From Anthopleura xanthogrammica (Eukaryota; Cnidaria; Anthozoa; Actiniaria; Actiniidae): a stretch of DNA of 64,000 nt. How positions within the stretch are numbered: position 1 is the stretch's first letter; every line of letters begins with the position of its first letter. The notes beneath the pieces were generated by a model. The model searched no databases. It was given only the letters and a program-made list of their open reading frames with translations, and was not told where the DNA came from. Of the stretch, positions 51,601-63,868 are shown in pieces. A program made the translations under genes and the position numbers. The DNA is taken from NCBI GenBank assembly GCA_964019055.1, contig OZ025221.1, positions 7,408,468 through 7,472,467 on the forward strand, written 5' to 3'.

Positions 51601-54600
51601 CGACTCCAGTTTGATGGTGTGATTCAGTTGATGAATAACGTGTTGTTGAGATATTACTCGTGTGTGGTTGTGTTCTTGGTGTATTCTGTCGTGTAGTTGG
51701 TGATGTAGTTGTTGGGATGGCTGCAAGATAAATGGTCAATAGAATCAATGAATGAAAACGAACTTGTCTTCCACTACATCATGTCGACGCTATAAACATT
51801 GTTTATCTGCGCAAAACAGTTGTAGGGATAATTATACAGTGATTACTTATTAACCAGACATAATTCCCAACATAAAATCCATTTAGGTTTTTACAGTCAT
51901 TCCTATTAGCTGTTGTTCATAATCTCCGTCCTCAATAAGGATGTCGCGGGAGGTTAAGCGATGACACTGAAAATGGCCGCAAAGAAGAATTCAACAACCG
52001 GAATTACTGGTCTATAAAAAAGAAATAGACAACGCGCGCGCGTGCTGTGCATAGTTATAAAGCACGCAGGGATTGGAAGAACATGGAAGAAGTGTTAGGA
52101 GACTTAGCATGCTGCGTAAAAACTGCACAAAGCACAGCAAACAACATGATATCAATATCAATTCTAGCCACAAATATACGTACGCAGACAAGTAGCTACT
52201 GGAGTAGAATTCCATCGTCCGTTCTCGCCACAAACGGATACCGGTATGAACGAATCCCGCGGGATATACCCGGGATTACAGCGGGCTGTACACGTGTCGT
52301 TGAATACATTACTGTTGACTTGACCACAGCGAGGAGGATACACGTGACCGTTGAGGAAGTTCGAGAGAGAAGGGCAGTATTTTGCTGTTAAACAAAGAGA
52401 TAGAAAAATAGTTAGTACAAATGATAATGGAATAACGGCGAAAACCAAATCGTGTAAGTTGCAGAGTGATTGTCGCTTGTATTACCACCCCGCGCACAAC
52501 AAATTTTCTTTGTTGCAGAGAGAAGAAAGAGCTTCTACTTCTGCAACAAAGACGCGGAACACAATTTTGTTGGTGGTAATAATACGAGCAACACATTCGC
52601 TCTGCAACTTGCAACGCAACGATGTCACACGACAAGTTGTACGATTTTGTTGCTCGTATTACCACATCGATTAAATTCGGTCACGAATGATGACAAGAAG
52701 AAATAGTCACGCCCGTTGTTTAATTTAATTTGAAATTCAGATTGAAGGATTTGGGATCTTGTTGCGCGCAAACGATATGAAAATGTATCGCGTGTCTATC
52801 TTGACCTTTTGATGGCTGCCAAGGTGGAAGGAGAGCACAGGATAAGGATAAAAGGAGTCCCGGAAAGGAGTTGCGTATATACGCCTGTAATACAAGTAAT
52901 ATAGGGCGTTTCCGTACTTTGATATCGCGATGATTGTCAAGGGGTCACGCCCAGTGCGAGAAGAGCAAAGGGTAAGGATAAAGGAAGTCTCAAAAAGAGG
53001 TGCGCATAACACATACGCCTGTAACAGGAGTAATGTACCACAGTGTAAAGATAAAGGAAGAGTTAAAAATCGAGACATGAACATGATTGCGCATTAACTT
53101 TACGTCTATAATAGCTCACTGGAAAAAATCGTGCGCGCTCTAAATAATCATGGAAAAATGTTGGAAGTGGCGAATTCCAACATATTTCCATAATACTTCT
53201 AACATATTTCATGATTTTTTCATATCATAGAAGTGTCCAAAAGGTTGAAAATTTGACTCCCAACATAACTTCCAACATATATCCACATCAATGGCCTCAA
53301 TTCGATTGATTTTTCCCGTTTAGTAGTGATATATAGTGAGTCAATATCTTGATTACTTGGAGAAGGGGTGACCTAGAGTGGCACTTGACGTGCGATGAGA
53401 TCACAAGGCGAAGGATAAAGGAAGAGTCGAACATCAAGACATGATTACAATACTGCGCGCACGTACATATATATAATAGCAGTAAAATCAGGGTTCGTAC
53501 CACTAGGAAATTAAAAAATTCCAGGTGTTTTCCAGGAGTTTACCAGGGTATAAAAACGCAAAAAGAAGTCAACGATTTTTTAGTTTTCCGACTATTTAAC
53601 TTAATATTTATAGAAAATTCAAGGAGTTTTCAAGGAGTTGGTGTAAAAACTTAAATTTCCAGGAGTTTTCCAGGGCCCTGGAAGAAATTTTCCAAATTCC
53701 AGGAGTTTCAAAGGAATTCCAGGTACATACCAAGAGGTATGGAAGATCGAGGAACACGCCCAGTGCAACGAGGTTGAGAATAAAGATGCAGGGTTGTACA
53801 ACAAGAGATGTTTACAATTTTGCGCACATACACATATATACCGTACTTACGTCTGTAATAGCAGTAATATATAGTATGTCCATATCTTGACCGCGTCACT
53901 TGATAAGGAGAAGCACCACCATAATCATTCTTTGTCACCAACGTATAGTACTCTGTTTCATAGTATATGAACTCTCTAGTAGCCGTGGCCCCCCGGACAC
54001 CCTGACACGAACTACCTCTATATGCTATGAGGAAGAAAGGAGATGCCAGGGGGAGGTCGATCTCCTTCGTCTTTCTACCTTTGGTGCTACAGCAAAAGTA
54101 CATTTTCCTGTTGGTGAAAATCAAATCACGTCACAGATGAAATCAGAAAAAAAAAACAGTGCTTGAAAATTCTTCGATACCCTGGAGTTCAAAGGTTCTT
54201 GTGGCGGCGTTCGTTGTTTTGAAAATTTCGCGCTCCCTCAAACCTGCCCGAGATGAATTAGAACACCTGGAAACCAGAGTAGGTATCGCAAGAATTTCTA
54301 ACCGTTCTTTTTGTTAGACTTGCAAATTTATTGCAACGGTTAACTAGGTTCTTAGAGTTTGTTTTTAGAGTTGTCATTTTGGGTGTCATTTTCACCCATA
54401 TATACTCAGGCAAGTGCGAAGATACAAACACAGAGAATGCCGCTCGGATGTACGGTGCGACTTTTGCGTTGCCGGCAACATTGCAGAAGTACAATCGAGA
54501 TCTACTTCTGCGATAGTGTTGTGCGCAACAATTTTTGTCGCATAAGCACGTCTGCAACGTTACTGACATTGGCCTGGTGTGTGCGATGTTTCCAGCCAAA

Positions 54601-57106
54601 GCTAGAATTAAGAAATGCGATTTTTATGTAGCGCTGGCCAGAATTGCGCAGCGTTCCTTGATTCAGTTTTGTTTCGGGGAAAGTTGCTGCGTGGGTCATC
54701 CCTTGGAGACTCTCTGACCAGCAATGCATGGCGCGCAAAATTTGCACCGTGCCCTTAATGTATATTGGAAACATATGGGTGTCATGGGAGCATCTATACT
54801 TACGTATTGCGGTCATATTTTCCTTTGGGTAGTGTTCCATTCCATGAGTTCTTATTCCTTCCTATCACTTCACTTTCATCGTCCCAAACAACCCAACCTG
54901 ATTCCAAGCCTCTAGGACACTTCTCGCCTTTCTGATAAATGCAGTACTGCCCAGAGGGCCAGGGGGGGTTAGCGCTGTCATTGATCGTATTCGTCTTGAC
55001 GCAAAACTCCTGGAACACATCGTTTTTCACATACCCCGCCAAGTGAAAGCTTGGTGATCTGCTTGTTTGGGGATTCGTGTCCTCACAGTCTTGGAAAAGT
55101 GAGCCTGTTTCCCACGTGAATGAACTGGACTTTGGACAGTCATCGATGGGTTTTGGTAAGCCGTACTGACCTTCCGGCCACGAAGACACTAAGGAATACC
55201 AAACAAAGTGATTTGATAGCTATTTGCGGTCACTGGGAATTAATCTAATTGATCTAAACGATTTCAGTGCCAGAGGCACTACTTCCATTGATTGATGGAT
55301 GTGATGTAAAGGTAAAAGGTAAAGTAATTTGTTTAATGTCGGTAGTTCCTTCAGTGACGTGGCTTGTATCCCAGGAAGCCGACGGTCCACACTTTACCCC
55401 CTCTCCGTCAGTGCTCTGTTTTAAGAGCATTCAAAGCGGATTAGAGAGAAGTCGAAACAAACGTGGAGAAATCCCCCCGAGCAATCCTCTCTGTTCTGTT
55501 CTGCATGACTATTTCCGTTTTAGAATTAAAAAGGGAAACGAAAGGACACCTTCAATGAAAGCTACTGTCTTTAGTATTATAGCAGTTGTGTAATGTTTCA
55601 ATTCGGAGCATATATGATGCTTAAACCTGCCCCAGAATTAAGAGACAAGTGCACTAACACCATATAACAATAAAAGAGGAATTGTTGGCGAGCATAATAG
55701 GCAATAGTCCAGTAATAATACCGGTAAGGGATACTACAACGGAAAACTGTGCTGAGCTAAGCGCTGGAATAAGTCAGCTATCAGAATCACTTAGCGCTCT
55801 GCATGATAGAGGGCAAATAGAGTCAGTGCGTGTTTGGACTCATCGACACTGATACCTTCGCGGTAGACCCTGTGAACATACATCCAGCATCCACGCTATC
55901 AAACAGCATAAAAAAAACGAAAGAATCGTGGAATTCAAGCCAACAGAGGAAGCAAGAAGGAAGAAAAAATGAAAGGGCGGGAGATGAAAGAAAGGCCTCC
56001 ATGAATTTCTCACGAAAAATGTTTCAGTGAATTGTCAAAAATTATTAATGATTCCGGTAGATATATTCAGCCCTTCATTAAGCGCTGTAATTACGAATGT
56101 TTTAAGAAGATAAGAACTACATCTGTTTTGGAGTGATTAAAGACGAGGTCACTGATAGTCTTTATACAGCGTACCCAATGAAGAAACAAGACTATAACCA
56201 ATAGCTATAACTATAACTCTACTATATAAAACTTCTCTGCTCTGGTACAAGTTCGCTCACGCCCAATCAATTTATAAAACAAACGGACTCTCAAGAATAA
56301 CAACTCGCAAGTCGTAATTACATGTAATTATTTTTTAAAGTAGATATTTATCTTGGTATTATCTTGCCATGGACTCTGTCCAGCATTATGTTGCTCTGCT
56401 CAGATGCTCATCATTCTCGCACACGGAAAGAACAATAAATAAGTTCATCTGGGTGAAATAGTGGTTATACAGCTTCCTGTACGTTTATATACCAAAGAAA
56501 CTCGTACAATAATAATATAGACTATTATTCAATTCTTAAGAAATATTTTGGGATAATTAAGTTATCGATTTTCTAATTATTTCAATTTCACGAGGATGGG
56601 ATTATGTGATAAATGACGTCAATGTGGTTTGATGTTCAAGAGCAGCACATAACTCGACGACAAAAATAATTTTGAGCATTTTCAGTCAGTTTTATGACCG
56701 ACTTTTAACTTAACGTATCAGAGTTCGTTCGCTCATGCTGCGCTTTGAGGTCGAGTTCGTTCACTGTTGAATGAATGAAACGAGTAGATTTTCTCTTTGG
56801 TTTTAGATTATGGCGTGACTTAAAGTACAAATTGTTTTAAAACTAAATTTCCCTCGAGTTATAACTTGAATTTCATTCATAATCCTAGAACAGAACTGAA
56901 TTCGTAAACAACAAAATGGCAGCAAAACTTTCAAGCTTTTTTTTAGCTGGTTTCACGGGTTTTGGTCGGTGAAGAAATTACAGTGTGGATCAGAAAGGAT
57001 TAATATACTTTGGTATTATTCTAGCACCAGGGTAGCACCACTTACCTCGTTCAGCAGAAGTCCTTGGGTTAACCAAACAGAACACAAGTCCAAGAAGAAC
57101 GAGCAT
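48650..57106 (-). CDS. SP-ApeC-Sushi-stalk-TM receptor with multi-exon NPxY tail, ~528 aa
   Basis: Minus-strand exons: 57106-57046 (signal peptide MLVLLGLVFCLVNPRTSA), 55188-54804 and 54107-53851 (ApeC split in two: WPEGQYGLP, WPSGQYCIY, then YFCCSTKG to YYCYYR), 52384-52184 (Sushi/CCP), 51720-51381 (Ser/Thr stalk, TM around AGSISGAVVVFGVIFIICV), 50605-50567 (basic, KKKETERKR), 50102-50052, 49711-49661 (ENLIYADP), 49436-49380 (DENPLYER) and 49064-49002 (DNILYER). A likely last exon is 48731-48650, with a good pyrimidine tract and TGA. The sum is 1587 nt with all phases consistent (1 outside, 2 inside). It parallels the receptor at 7.9-13.9 kb, with Sushi in place of CUB. ApeC is associated with glycan binding and Sushi with complement-like interactions; the NPxY tail suggests endocytic or tyrosine-kinase signalling. 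The role is inferred, and the last exon is the least certain part. Confidence 0.8.
50208..50340. mobile_element. Fused fragments of MITE families B and A
   Basis: GCAGCTCAATTTGGAGGACA (family B arm, 50208-50247) runs straight into TTCTTAAACAAAGAAATGAT and AATGACACGTGGTCTGAAAT (family A right half). One insertion interrupted the other and parts were lost. Intronic to the ApeC-Sushi receptor gene. Confidence 0.65.
51112..51248. mobile_element. MITE family B copy 2
   Basis: Arms AGCAGCTCAATTTGGAGGAC and GGCCCTCCAAATTGAGCTGC, outer TATAGACAACTTGCACC and GCTGCAAGGGGTCTAT. Intronic to the ApeC-Sushi receptor gene. Confidence 0.8.
52440..52670. mobile_element. Imperfect inverted-repeat element rich in GTTGC
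   Basis: GTTGCAGAGTGATTGTCGCT, TATTACCACCCC and AACAAATTTTCTTTGTTG on the left find approximate inverses on the right (GGTGGTAATAATACGAGCAA, TTGCAACGCAACGATGTCAC). Non-coding, intronic to the ApeC-Sushi receptor gene. Confidence 0.5.
53495..53730. repeat. CCAGGAGTTTTCCAGG-rich repeat
   Basis: Repeated AAATTCCAGG-GTTTTCCAGG-AGTTTACCAGG-like words on both sides of an AT-rich centre. Probably a degraded interspersed repeat in the intron between the ApeC and Sushi exons. Confidence 0.45.
54440..54750. repeat. GCAACATTGC-type repeat fragment
   Basis: Contains TTGCCGGCAACATTGCAGAA, TGTTGTGCGCAACAATTTTT and GGCGCGCAAAATTTGCACCG, related to the fold-back element at 46188-46346. Intron between the two ApeC exons. 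Confidence 0.5.
55189..57045. other. First intron of the ApeC-Sushi receptor gene
   Basis: The plus-strand frames at 55267-55593 and 55830-56030 have no domain. Nothing else is recognised. Confidence 0.4.
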
Positions 57107-57862
57107 GATTCTTGAGGTATAAAGGAGAGTCATTCTTCCACAATGAGAGCTGGGGTTTGTGCAACGATAAGAGAAAAACAAATCAATGTCATGACGATGT
57201 AACACGATCTGGTGTGTTTGGATTGTGTTTTGGGGTCAAGTTGTGCGAAAGCAACTCCTTGGCAGCTGGTAATGGAAGTCATCACTCAACAGTTGCGAGG
57301 CCATTAATAAAAGTCAATACTGAACTGAACTGCGTGGCATATGCTTTGTGTGTTTGATGGTTTTAGAACAAGAGAGAAAGAGGAAAGCAAATGGAAGGCA
57401 AAAGGAAGAATGGAAAACTAGCCAAGGTCCTTTCTCTTTCCTATTCTGTTATTTCTGAAATTACGATTGTTGTGTGCTAAATTTGAAGGAAAGAACTGCA
57501 GAATGGGATTCAAACCTGTGTAAGAATCGAATGACAATCAATTCATGACATTTGAACAATCTTCTTTTAATGCCTTGTATCCCATACTTAAAATTCGCAA
57601 AATAAACATTTTGAGCAATTAAAACTTTGAAAACTTTCCAAGAGGAAGTCCGATGCTCCACGTGTCGGTATAATCGAGTATTAATCGATACATTCGTATA
57701 GTGGCTTCGTGCAGGAGTCATTGAGCACGTGGATTACGCACACGGAGTCTGCACGCAAGTCCTGGAAAGCCTTATAATATCGTCACTCTCAAATAGTTTT
57801 CGTTTACTGACAAACCAATCAAATCTGCGCATGAAAATGCGCAACATCCCGAACCACGAAGA
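57107..57862. other. 5' flank of the ApeC-Sushi receptor gene
   Basis: No exon, TATA box or repeat can be supported here beyond the expected promoter position for the minus-strand gene. Confidence 0.35.
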
Positions 57863-57867
57863 AAGAG

Positions 57868-57906
<39 letters not shown>

Positions 57907-57980
57907 AAAACAAAAAACAAATAAAAAAGAACGAGAAAAGAGAAAAAGAAAGGAAAGGAAAGGAAAGGAAAGAAAAAAAA
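57863..57980. repeat. GAAA/GGAAA microsatellite
   Basis: Repeated GAAA followed by GAAAG-G units. Open frames on both strands over it are artefacts. Confidence 0.95.
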
Positions 57981-58289
57981 AATTTTTTTCCAAGCTCACC
58001 TTTCCCAAATCTGATTATCTTCATCAACTATTACATTAGTAGCTTGCATCATGCCTTTGTTACATCATCACAACAGTTGGACATACAGCCGGACTCACAC
58101 TCTTATCAGCAAAGGCCAGAAATCATCGTGAATCTTGCATATGTCTCGCGGGCGCCGCGTTCCACACAACTTTCAGATAAAAGTTTTAGCATGCAACACT
58201 GAGTACCTTGGGAGAAACAAGAGACAATCTAGTCAGTACACTGAACGACATGTAAATCATAATCATGATATTGCAAAGTTAACATACCT

Positions 58290-59060
58290 TTAAGTCAGTT
58301 ATTAAGTCATGCAGTCGGTACAAAAGTTGCTGACTCGTCGTGGGAGAGTCAACAGACAAGTCACTGGTACTCAATATGCACACAAATGATAAGCCATGGT
58401 ACAGAAAACTGTGCAAGGCAATTACACCGGCTTTCAGCCAGTCATGCGATCGGTACAATTTGCTAACTCGTCGTGGGAGAGTCAACAGGCAAGTCACTGG
58501 TACTCAATATGCACACAAATGATAAGCCATGGTACAGAAAACTGTGCAAGGCAATTACACCGGCTTTCAGCCAGTCATGCGATCGGTACAATTTGCTAAC
58601 TCGTCGTGGGAGAGTCAACAGGCAAGTCACTGGTACTTAATATGCACACAAATGATAAGCCATGGTACTGAAAACTGTGCGAAGCAGGGTTACATCGGCT
58701 TTCAGCCAGTCATGCGGTCGGTACAAATTGCTGACTCGTCGTGGGAGAGGCAACTGGCAAGCCAGTACTCAATATACGAATGATAAGCCATCATACTGAA
58801 AAATACATCTTTTGCCTTAGCTTTCAGCCAGCCATGCGATGCTGACACGCTGCGTGGGGGAGAGGGGTGTACCAGAGAAGTACACTCTACATACGAATGA
58901 TAAAGCATCAGATACTGCAAAAGATATCTGTCAGCGTTTGCCATAGCCTTCAGCTAGTTATGCAGTACTAATGGTGGCTCGCCACAGGAGAGGCATTTAA
59001 CGGTAAACTCAACATGTAAAAAAGTGATAAGCCAATATAACTTTATAGTATCTCTTTTGG
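58290..59060. repeat. ~133-bp tandem repeat, five to six copies
   Basis: Units begin around TTTCAGCCAGTCATGCGATC and include AACTCGTCGTGGGAGAGTCA and AATGATAAGCCATGGTACAG. The middle copies (58438-58570, 58571-58703) are nearly identical, while those toward the right decay and shorten. The apparent open frames of 60-84 codons repeat with the unit and are not genes. Confidence 0.92.
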
Positions 59061-60077
59061 CCATAGCTTTAACCGCGTCAGTCGCGCGTGGTAAAACTGC
59101 AAATATCGTTAGGAATGGATAGATCAGTTACAGCTAGCTCCCGTTACAGACTCGGAAAAGCATCAGACAAGAAAACCCTTAATGATAAGCTATGATATTA
59201 TACTGGACAAGGTATCTGTGTTTAAGCTATCTCTCACTACCATGCACTACTGACTCGCTGTGGGTGAACTGACTCGCTGTGGGTGAAGGATGAGCCAGTC
59301 AACTCAACGAATGACCTCTTCGAAAGGAACCTCAAGCAGTGGTTGCCGTCATCTCGTCTCCGCTAATTAGAAAACTAATCGGGGATTAAAAACTGAACGA
59401 GTATTAGCTCAGTAGCAATTACCATCACAAAACGATGAAGGATGTGAGGATAAGATTAAGGAAGGGTCAAGAATAAACTGAGCCAGAACAATATTATGCC
59501 TGGTGACTTATGGATAATATCAGGTCACGCAGTAAATAGACTCAGAACACGTGTAGGAGGGCAGGGCAGGGAGAGGAAAGAGGCCGGAGTGATGGAAGAA
59601 ATCTAAGCTCTATCAAAGAAAAGAGTGTAAAAGACAAGGGGATAGGAGAAATTTCAAGAAGAGGAGGAAAGGGTAGTGACGTGAGAATCTGTAAGGATGA
59701 GAGAGGGAAGGACAGGGGGAAAGGAGAACAAAGGGTAGAGCAAGGAAAGGGAGGAAAGTACAAACAGGGGAGGGGGCAGCTGGAAAGGGGAGTTTGGCAG
59801 GCCATTCTAGCAGGAGGTGGAAGGGGGGTGGGGGCGAGGACAAGTTGGAAAAGGACCAAAGAATGAAAAGGCAGAAACAGACGACAAATTGTTGTCCATA
59901 AGATCTTGCTTCGGTTCCCAAACAAATTTGATCTCTGATCCCAAAATCTTAAAATTAAAAAGGGGTTTATTTGATTTCTTTGGGGTAAACCATTGGACAA
60001 GCTTTCTCCTCAAAAAATGTTTTTTCTATCTCACAATAATTGACATATATTTGCAGACCTTGAAATCTTGGGATTGA
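59061..60077. other. Purine-rich intergenic DNA
   Basis: CTGACTCGCTGTGGGTGAA is duplicated near 59252-59289. From 59540 to 59880 the plus strand is strongly AG-rich, giving long but meaningless frames on the minus strand. Confidence 0.5.
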
Positions 60078-63000
60078 TCAAGTCTCAAGGGATTGTAGTA
60101 GTTCTTTCTCAACATCAGACCATATATCTTTTCCTGTCTCCAAACAATCAATCAGTATGCTAACCTTTTTGTCATCAAGACTTGGATCCTGAAATAGAAG
60201 AGGCCGGATTGAAATATAATTAAAAAAAAAAATGAACTTGTTAGTGGGGTTAGAGGGTCCTGTTTTTAAATTAAATTTTTTTAAACCCAAATTAATGCTG
60301 ATTTGAAATCAATTAAGAAAAAAAGGATGTCCCAGGGTTGTTTTCAAGATATCCAGTTTTTTTTCACATGCACATTGTGGCATCAAATTGCTTGTTTCAT
60401 GGCGACATTGAGATTGCAAAGTAGCGCGCCCAGTAGCTTCATTTCTCTATGGTAGGCAGCCACCTTAAGAAATAAATTTGAAATGCAAGGGTCTTGAAGA
60501 GGTCACATGCTTGATTACGGAGACACAGTATTTAATTAAAAAGAAGCTTCAACATGGCCAATAAGAAAAACAATAAAATTGCAAAATGCAAAATCCTCAT
60601 TTTACCTTTTTTAATTTATTCAAGTCATCAGAAAAGTTTGAGGTGATCATCTCCATGTAAAAATCCCGAAAACTTTTCTTTGGTTTTTCTGCAGTATCCT
60701 GTGTCTTCAAATAAAATGTTTTTTATTAGGCTGGGGCAATAAAGATATATAAATAATAAAATATATATAATATTGTAAATATTATACCGTAATATTGTAA
60801 ATAATATACCGTACAATAGGCTTATAAACAAAAGCAAAAATGACGCCGAAGCGGCAACGCGCACTAATTAGATCAACACTAATTAGACGCTCACTAATTA
60901 GACCTACACCGCCCATTACGCAACACCAGGTAATTGTGCTATTGTGTATCGTGGCAGTATAAATATGACCTATCTGACTTTATCCTTCACTTGACTCTGA
61001 AGATGACTTCCGCTCAGGTTGTCGAAACGTCAGTCACATCAAACAGTCGTTCTCAGGACTACATCCACCCGGATGATCATAATACAAATATTGTTTCTTC
61101 GACAAATATTGTTACTTCGATATATATATATATAATATATAGACAAGGAAGTTAGTTGAAAAAAGTAGGAAGGACCACATAAACTTACACAAATATTTGA
61201 TGAAAAAAAATCTGAACATCTTAATTTTTTTTACACCCAAGGCATCAGAAAAAGTAAACGGCAAAAAAAAGAGTGAACAACTGACCAAGGGAATGCATAA
61301 ATGTAAAGAGAAAAAAAACGAGAAAAAAATTAATGAAAATATCCAAATATTGTATACATCCAAAAAAAAATGCCAAAAAGAGCAATCGAATGACCAAAAA
61401 TAAAAAATAAAAGAAAGAAAGGAAGAAAGAAGGAAAGAAAGAAAGAAAGAAAGAAAACGCCTAGAATATAACAAGATATCTGATTGGTTCGTTGAAATGC
61501 GTTTCTAAACCAATTAGAATTCAGTTTAGATATCCTCGCTACCTTCACGTCGGCCATGTTGTTTTAGTTTCCACGAGGTTTGTAAAATCGTATTCTGTAC
61601 AAATTAATGTCAAAATGTCCAAGAGAAAAGTTCGTTTTGGAGAAGATGAGCTCAACAAGAGTGAAGAAATGGAGGATAAGGATTCAGCTAAGCGTTTTAA
61701 AGCTAAACATTCGCTAGACAGTGACGAAGAAGAGGATAACGAAGAAGAAGTGAAGAACGATGCCTACGTCTTGACAGAAGATGACGTTGAAGGACAAGAA
61801 GATTCAACTATAGACCACGATGGAGAGATTAAAATAACGCCTTTTAACTTGAAGGAGGAGATGGATGATGGCTATTTTGATTCAGAGGGGAATTATTTCC
61901 TTAAGAAAGAAAAAGAGATACGCGATGACTGGCTGGATAGTATTGACTGGGGAAAAGTTCAAGAGAAGGATAACAAAACCACAGATGAAAAGATGGAATC
62001 TTCTGATCAGTTTGAGGATGCTAGTGAAATAAATACAGCAGAGTTTTTGCAGAAGATCGTTGCAATCCTTAAACCTGGAGAGACTATTTTAAGTGCTATA
62101 AGACGTCTTGGGGGGAAGACAAAGTCGTTGTCTGCATCTGCAAAGCTGAAAGCTAAAAAGCAAAAACAACAAGCTAGTGAACCAAAAGATAACGAAGAAA
62201 ATAAAAAACAGCTACTAAGCTTAACAGAACTTGCAGATACTCTCTTGCAGGGTGGAGATTTTGGTATTTATCAGGATACTTATGAAAAACTGCAGTATAA
62301 ACTGAAAAAAGTAACTGAAGAAGCAAAAAAGTTGGATGATGATGATGAATTAGAGGCTGCATTTCGTCAGTCTGAAGGCAAAGCCGAGGAAAAACCACAA
62401 GCCTCATCTGGGAGCAAAAATATTGCAGATGAAAATGGGGTATACTGGCAGTATAAGTGGGATGATTCTAAAAATGCTGAGATATTTGGGCCCTTTACGT
62501 CATCTGAAATGCATGATTGGACTGAGCAAGGTTATTTTAAAGATGGTGTTTTGGTGCGCAAGCTGGCAGACAAGAATGAGGAACCTGAGGGACAGTTTTA
62601 TACCTCTAAGAGAATCGACTTTGAGCTATATACATGAAGATATATGTTTGTTATGATTAAGAATGCTCTGCAATACATGTTAAGGTGCATTAGCTACTGC
62701 TCAACTTCATAATATTATATGCACAATCATAGGGGCAGCTACACTTAAACATTAATTTGCAGTAGTAATATGGTATTAATGACATCCATTGAACCAGCCA
62801 AGCAAGTGCAATCACTGATCACCCAATCACAATGCTTAATCTTCTCATCCAACCAAAACACTTCATCAATATGACACTTTTCTGTTTTTTTCTGGTCAAG
62901 ACAAGACATCCCTAGTGATTTTCAAAGTCATATTATGTCTGTCTCTATGAGACATCCTAAGAGACGATATCTCAAGGTTATGGCATTATAAATAGATCAT

Positions 63001-63868
63001 AAGTGGATATTTGACATTATTAACCATGGGCCTTTGCAGAGGTACACTTAAAGAGGGTTGAGAACTCAGCTTCTAAGTATACATGCAGAATGTGTGGTTA
63101 GAAAAAATATCCATACCTCCACATAAAGGAAATCAGAAATTCCCAGGGGGTGAGGGTCAGAGGAAAAACAAAATTACAAGGGTAGTATGGAAGAAAATTG
63201 GAAATCCCAGAGGAGTGGGAAAATCCTTTTTTTTTTTAAATATCCTCCATGGTGGAGTATGGATAATTTTTGGGACCACACAATTGATGCAAGAGTCTAA
63301 AAAACTTACAGATACAGGTTGTAGCACCAACAGATTTATGTGTACTTATTAATTATATTTGTGTGGACTTTTTTGTTGTGTTGTTAGGATTTGCTAATAT
63401 CCCAAAATTATTTACCAATATTTATTTATGGTATTTTTGCATGCCTCTTCCCTTACCTCATTTCCTGGGGTCTCCTCTGACTCTTCGCCATCCTAAATAC
63501 ATAAAGAGTGACTGATTTTAAGTCTAGATTGACAACTTAAGTCAGTGTCTTTCAATTGAAACTCAGTTCCACTGTATTCCTTTATCCCCGGTTTGATTTT
63601 ATTGGTGCATAGACAGACTAATATACTGGAGAACTAGTTCCTAAATGGCTAAAGAATAGTGCTCACATTGTGAATAAAGTAAAACATGGCATTTAATTCT
63701 TTTGCTGGCAAGCATTCTTACCTTCTCACAGTCATTCGACCCATCATCCTGTTCCTCCAGTGACTCCATTAACCTCCAAACATTTTGATTTACTTGCATT
63801 ATTTGTTTCCACAAACCCATTTCACAATATCTCTCAGGTATTGGTAGTAAAGGGTTGGTTTTGAGATC
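60078..63868 (-). CDS. Rsa3-like ribosome-assembly protein, 3' part (runs off the right edge)
   Basis: Minus-strand exons 63868-63722, 63492-63457, 60698-60606 and 60188-60078 (stop TGA) are all phase 0 with clean GT/AG borders; every one begins with a GAT or GAC codon. They give 123 codons: a Trp-containing segment ([14 protein letters not shown]), an acidic linker ([18 protein letters not shown]), then [20 protein letters not shown] and a helix ending ELLQSLET. The last 65 residues have the pattern of the Rsa3 domain (SFR-FYM--(V/I)T--F--DL...-IL(I)--L--G), known from a nucleolar factor of 60S subunit assembly. The N-terminus lies beyond the window. The assignment rests on a short motif and is moderate. 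The 2.76-kb intron between 60698 and 63457 houses the CD2BP2 homologue on the other strand. Confidence 0.65.
60850..60910. repeat. CACTAATTAGA short repeat
   Basis: CACTAATTAGA occurs three times within 60 bp. It is preceded by two copies of AATATTGTAAATA-TATACCG. Confidence 0.7.
60985..61100 (+). repeat. Possible retroelement 3' fragment
   Basis: CTGAAGATGACTTCCGCTCA, GGTTGTCGAAACGTCAGTCA and ACTACATCCACCCGGATGAT resemble a segment that recurs near the ends of retroelements in anthozoan genomes. That identification is from memory of the pattern only. No coding body is left. Confidence 0.3.
61415..61456. repeat. GAAA microsatellite before CD2BP2
   Basis: GAAA/GAAG units about 160 bp upstream of the CD2BP2 start codon. 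Confidence 0.85.
61615..62637 (+). CDS. CD2BP2: CD2BP2 homologue (GYF-domain U5 snRNP protein), 340 aa, intronless
   Basis: The start is ATG 61615 ([12 protein letters not shown]); 41 upstream codons stay open but belong to the 5' UTR. The N-terminus is acidic with a nuclear-type basic stretch (AKRFKAKH). The middle carries [20 protein letters not shown] and [13 protein letters not shown], which are hallmarks of CD2BP2/Lin1. The C-terminus (about 273-338) is a GYF domain: [30 protein letters not shown]2BP2 is a 52K component of the U5 and tri-snRNP; its GYF domain binds Pro-rich ligands and it leaves before the spliceosome is active. Length is typical of the family. The gene is a single exon within an intron of the Rsa3-like gene on the opposite strand, which suggests origin or replacement by retroposition, although the frame is fully intact. 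Confidence 0.93.
   Translation: MSKRKVRFGEDELNKSEEMEDKDSAKRFKAKHSLDSDEEEDNEEEVKNDAYVLTEDDVEGQEDSTIDHDGEIKITPFNLKEEMDDGYFDSEGNYFLKKEKEIRDDWLDSIDWGKVQEKDNKTTDEKMESSDQFEDASEINTAEFLQKIVAILKPGETILSAIRRLGGKTKSLSASAKLKAKKQKQQASEPKDNEENKKQLLSLTELADTLLQGGDFGIYQDTYEKLQYKLKKVTEEAKKLDDDDELEAAFRQSEGKAEEKPQASSGSKNIADENGVYWQYKWDDSKNAEIFGPFTSSEMHDWTEQGYFKDGVLVRKLADKNEEPEGQFYTSKRIDFELYT
62638..63456. other. 3' flank of CD2BP2 / intron of the Rsa3-like gene
   Basis: No further exon is seen. The frame at 63083-63352 on the plus strand shows no domain. T and A runs near 63226-63238 are unremarkable. Confidence 0.4.

Noticed and set aside
57729..58202. 157-codon Lys/Glu-rich plus-strand frame
   Set aside because: Runs through the GAAA microsatellite and has no conserved features outside it.
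58396..58783. Overlapping frames with a repeated VQKTVQGNYTGFQPVMRS-like peptide
   Set aside because: They repeat with the 133-bp tandem unit, lack splice partners and shift frame between units.
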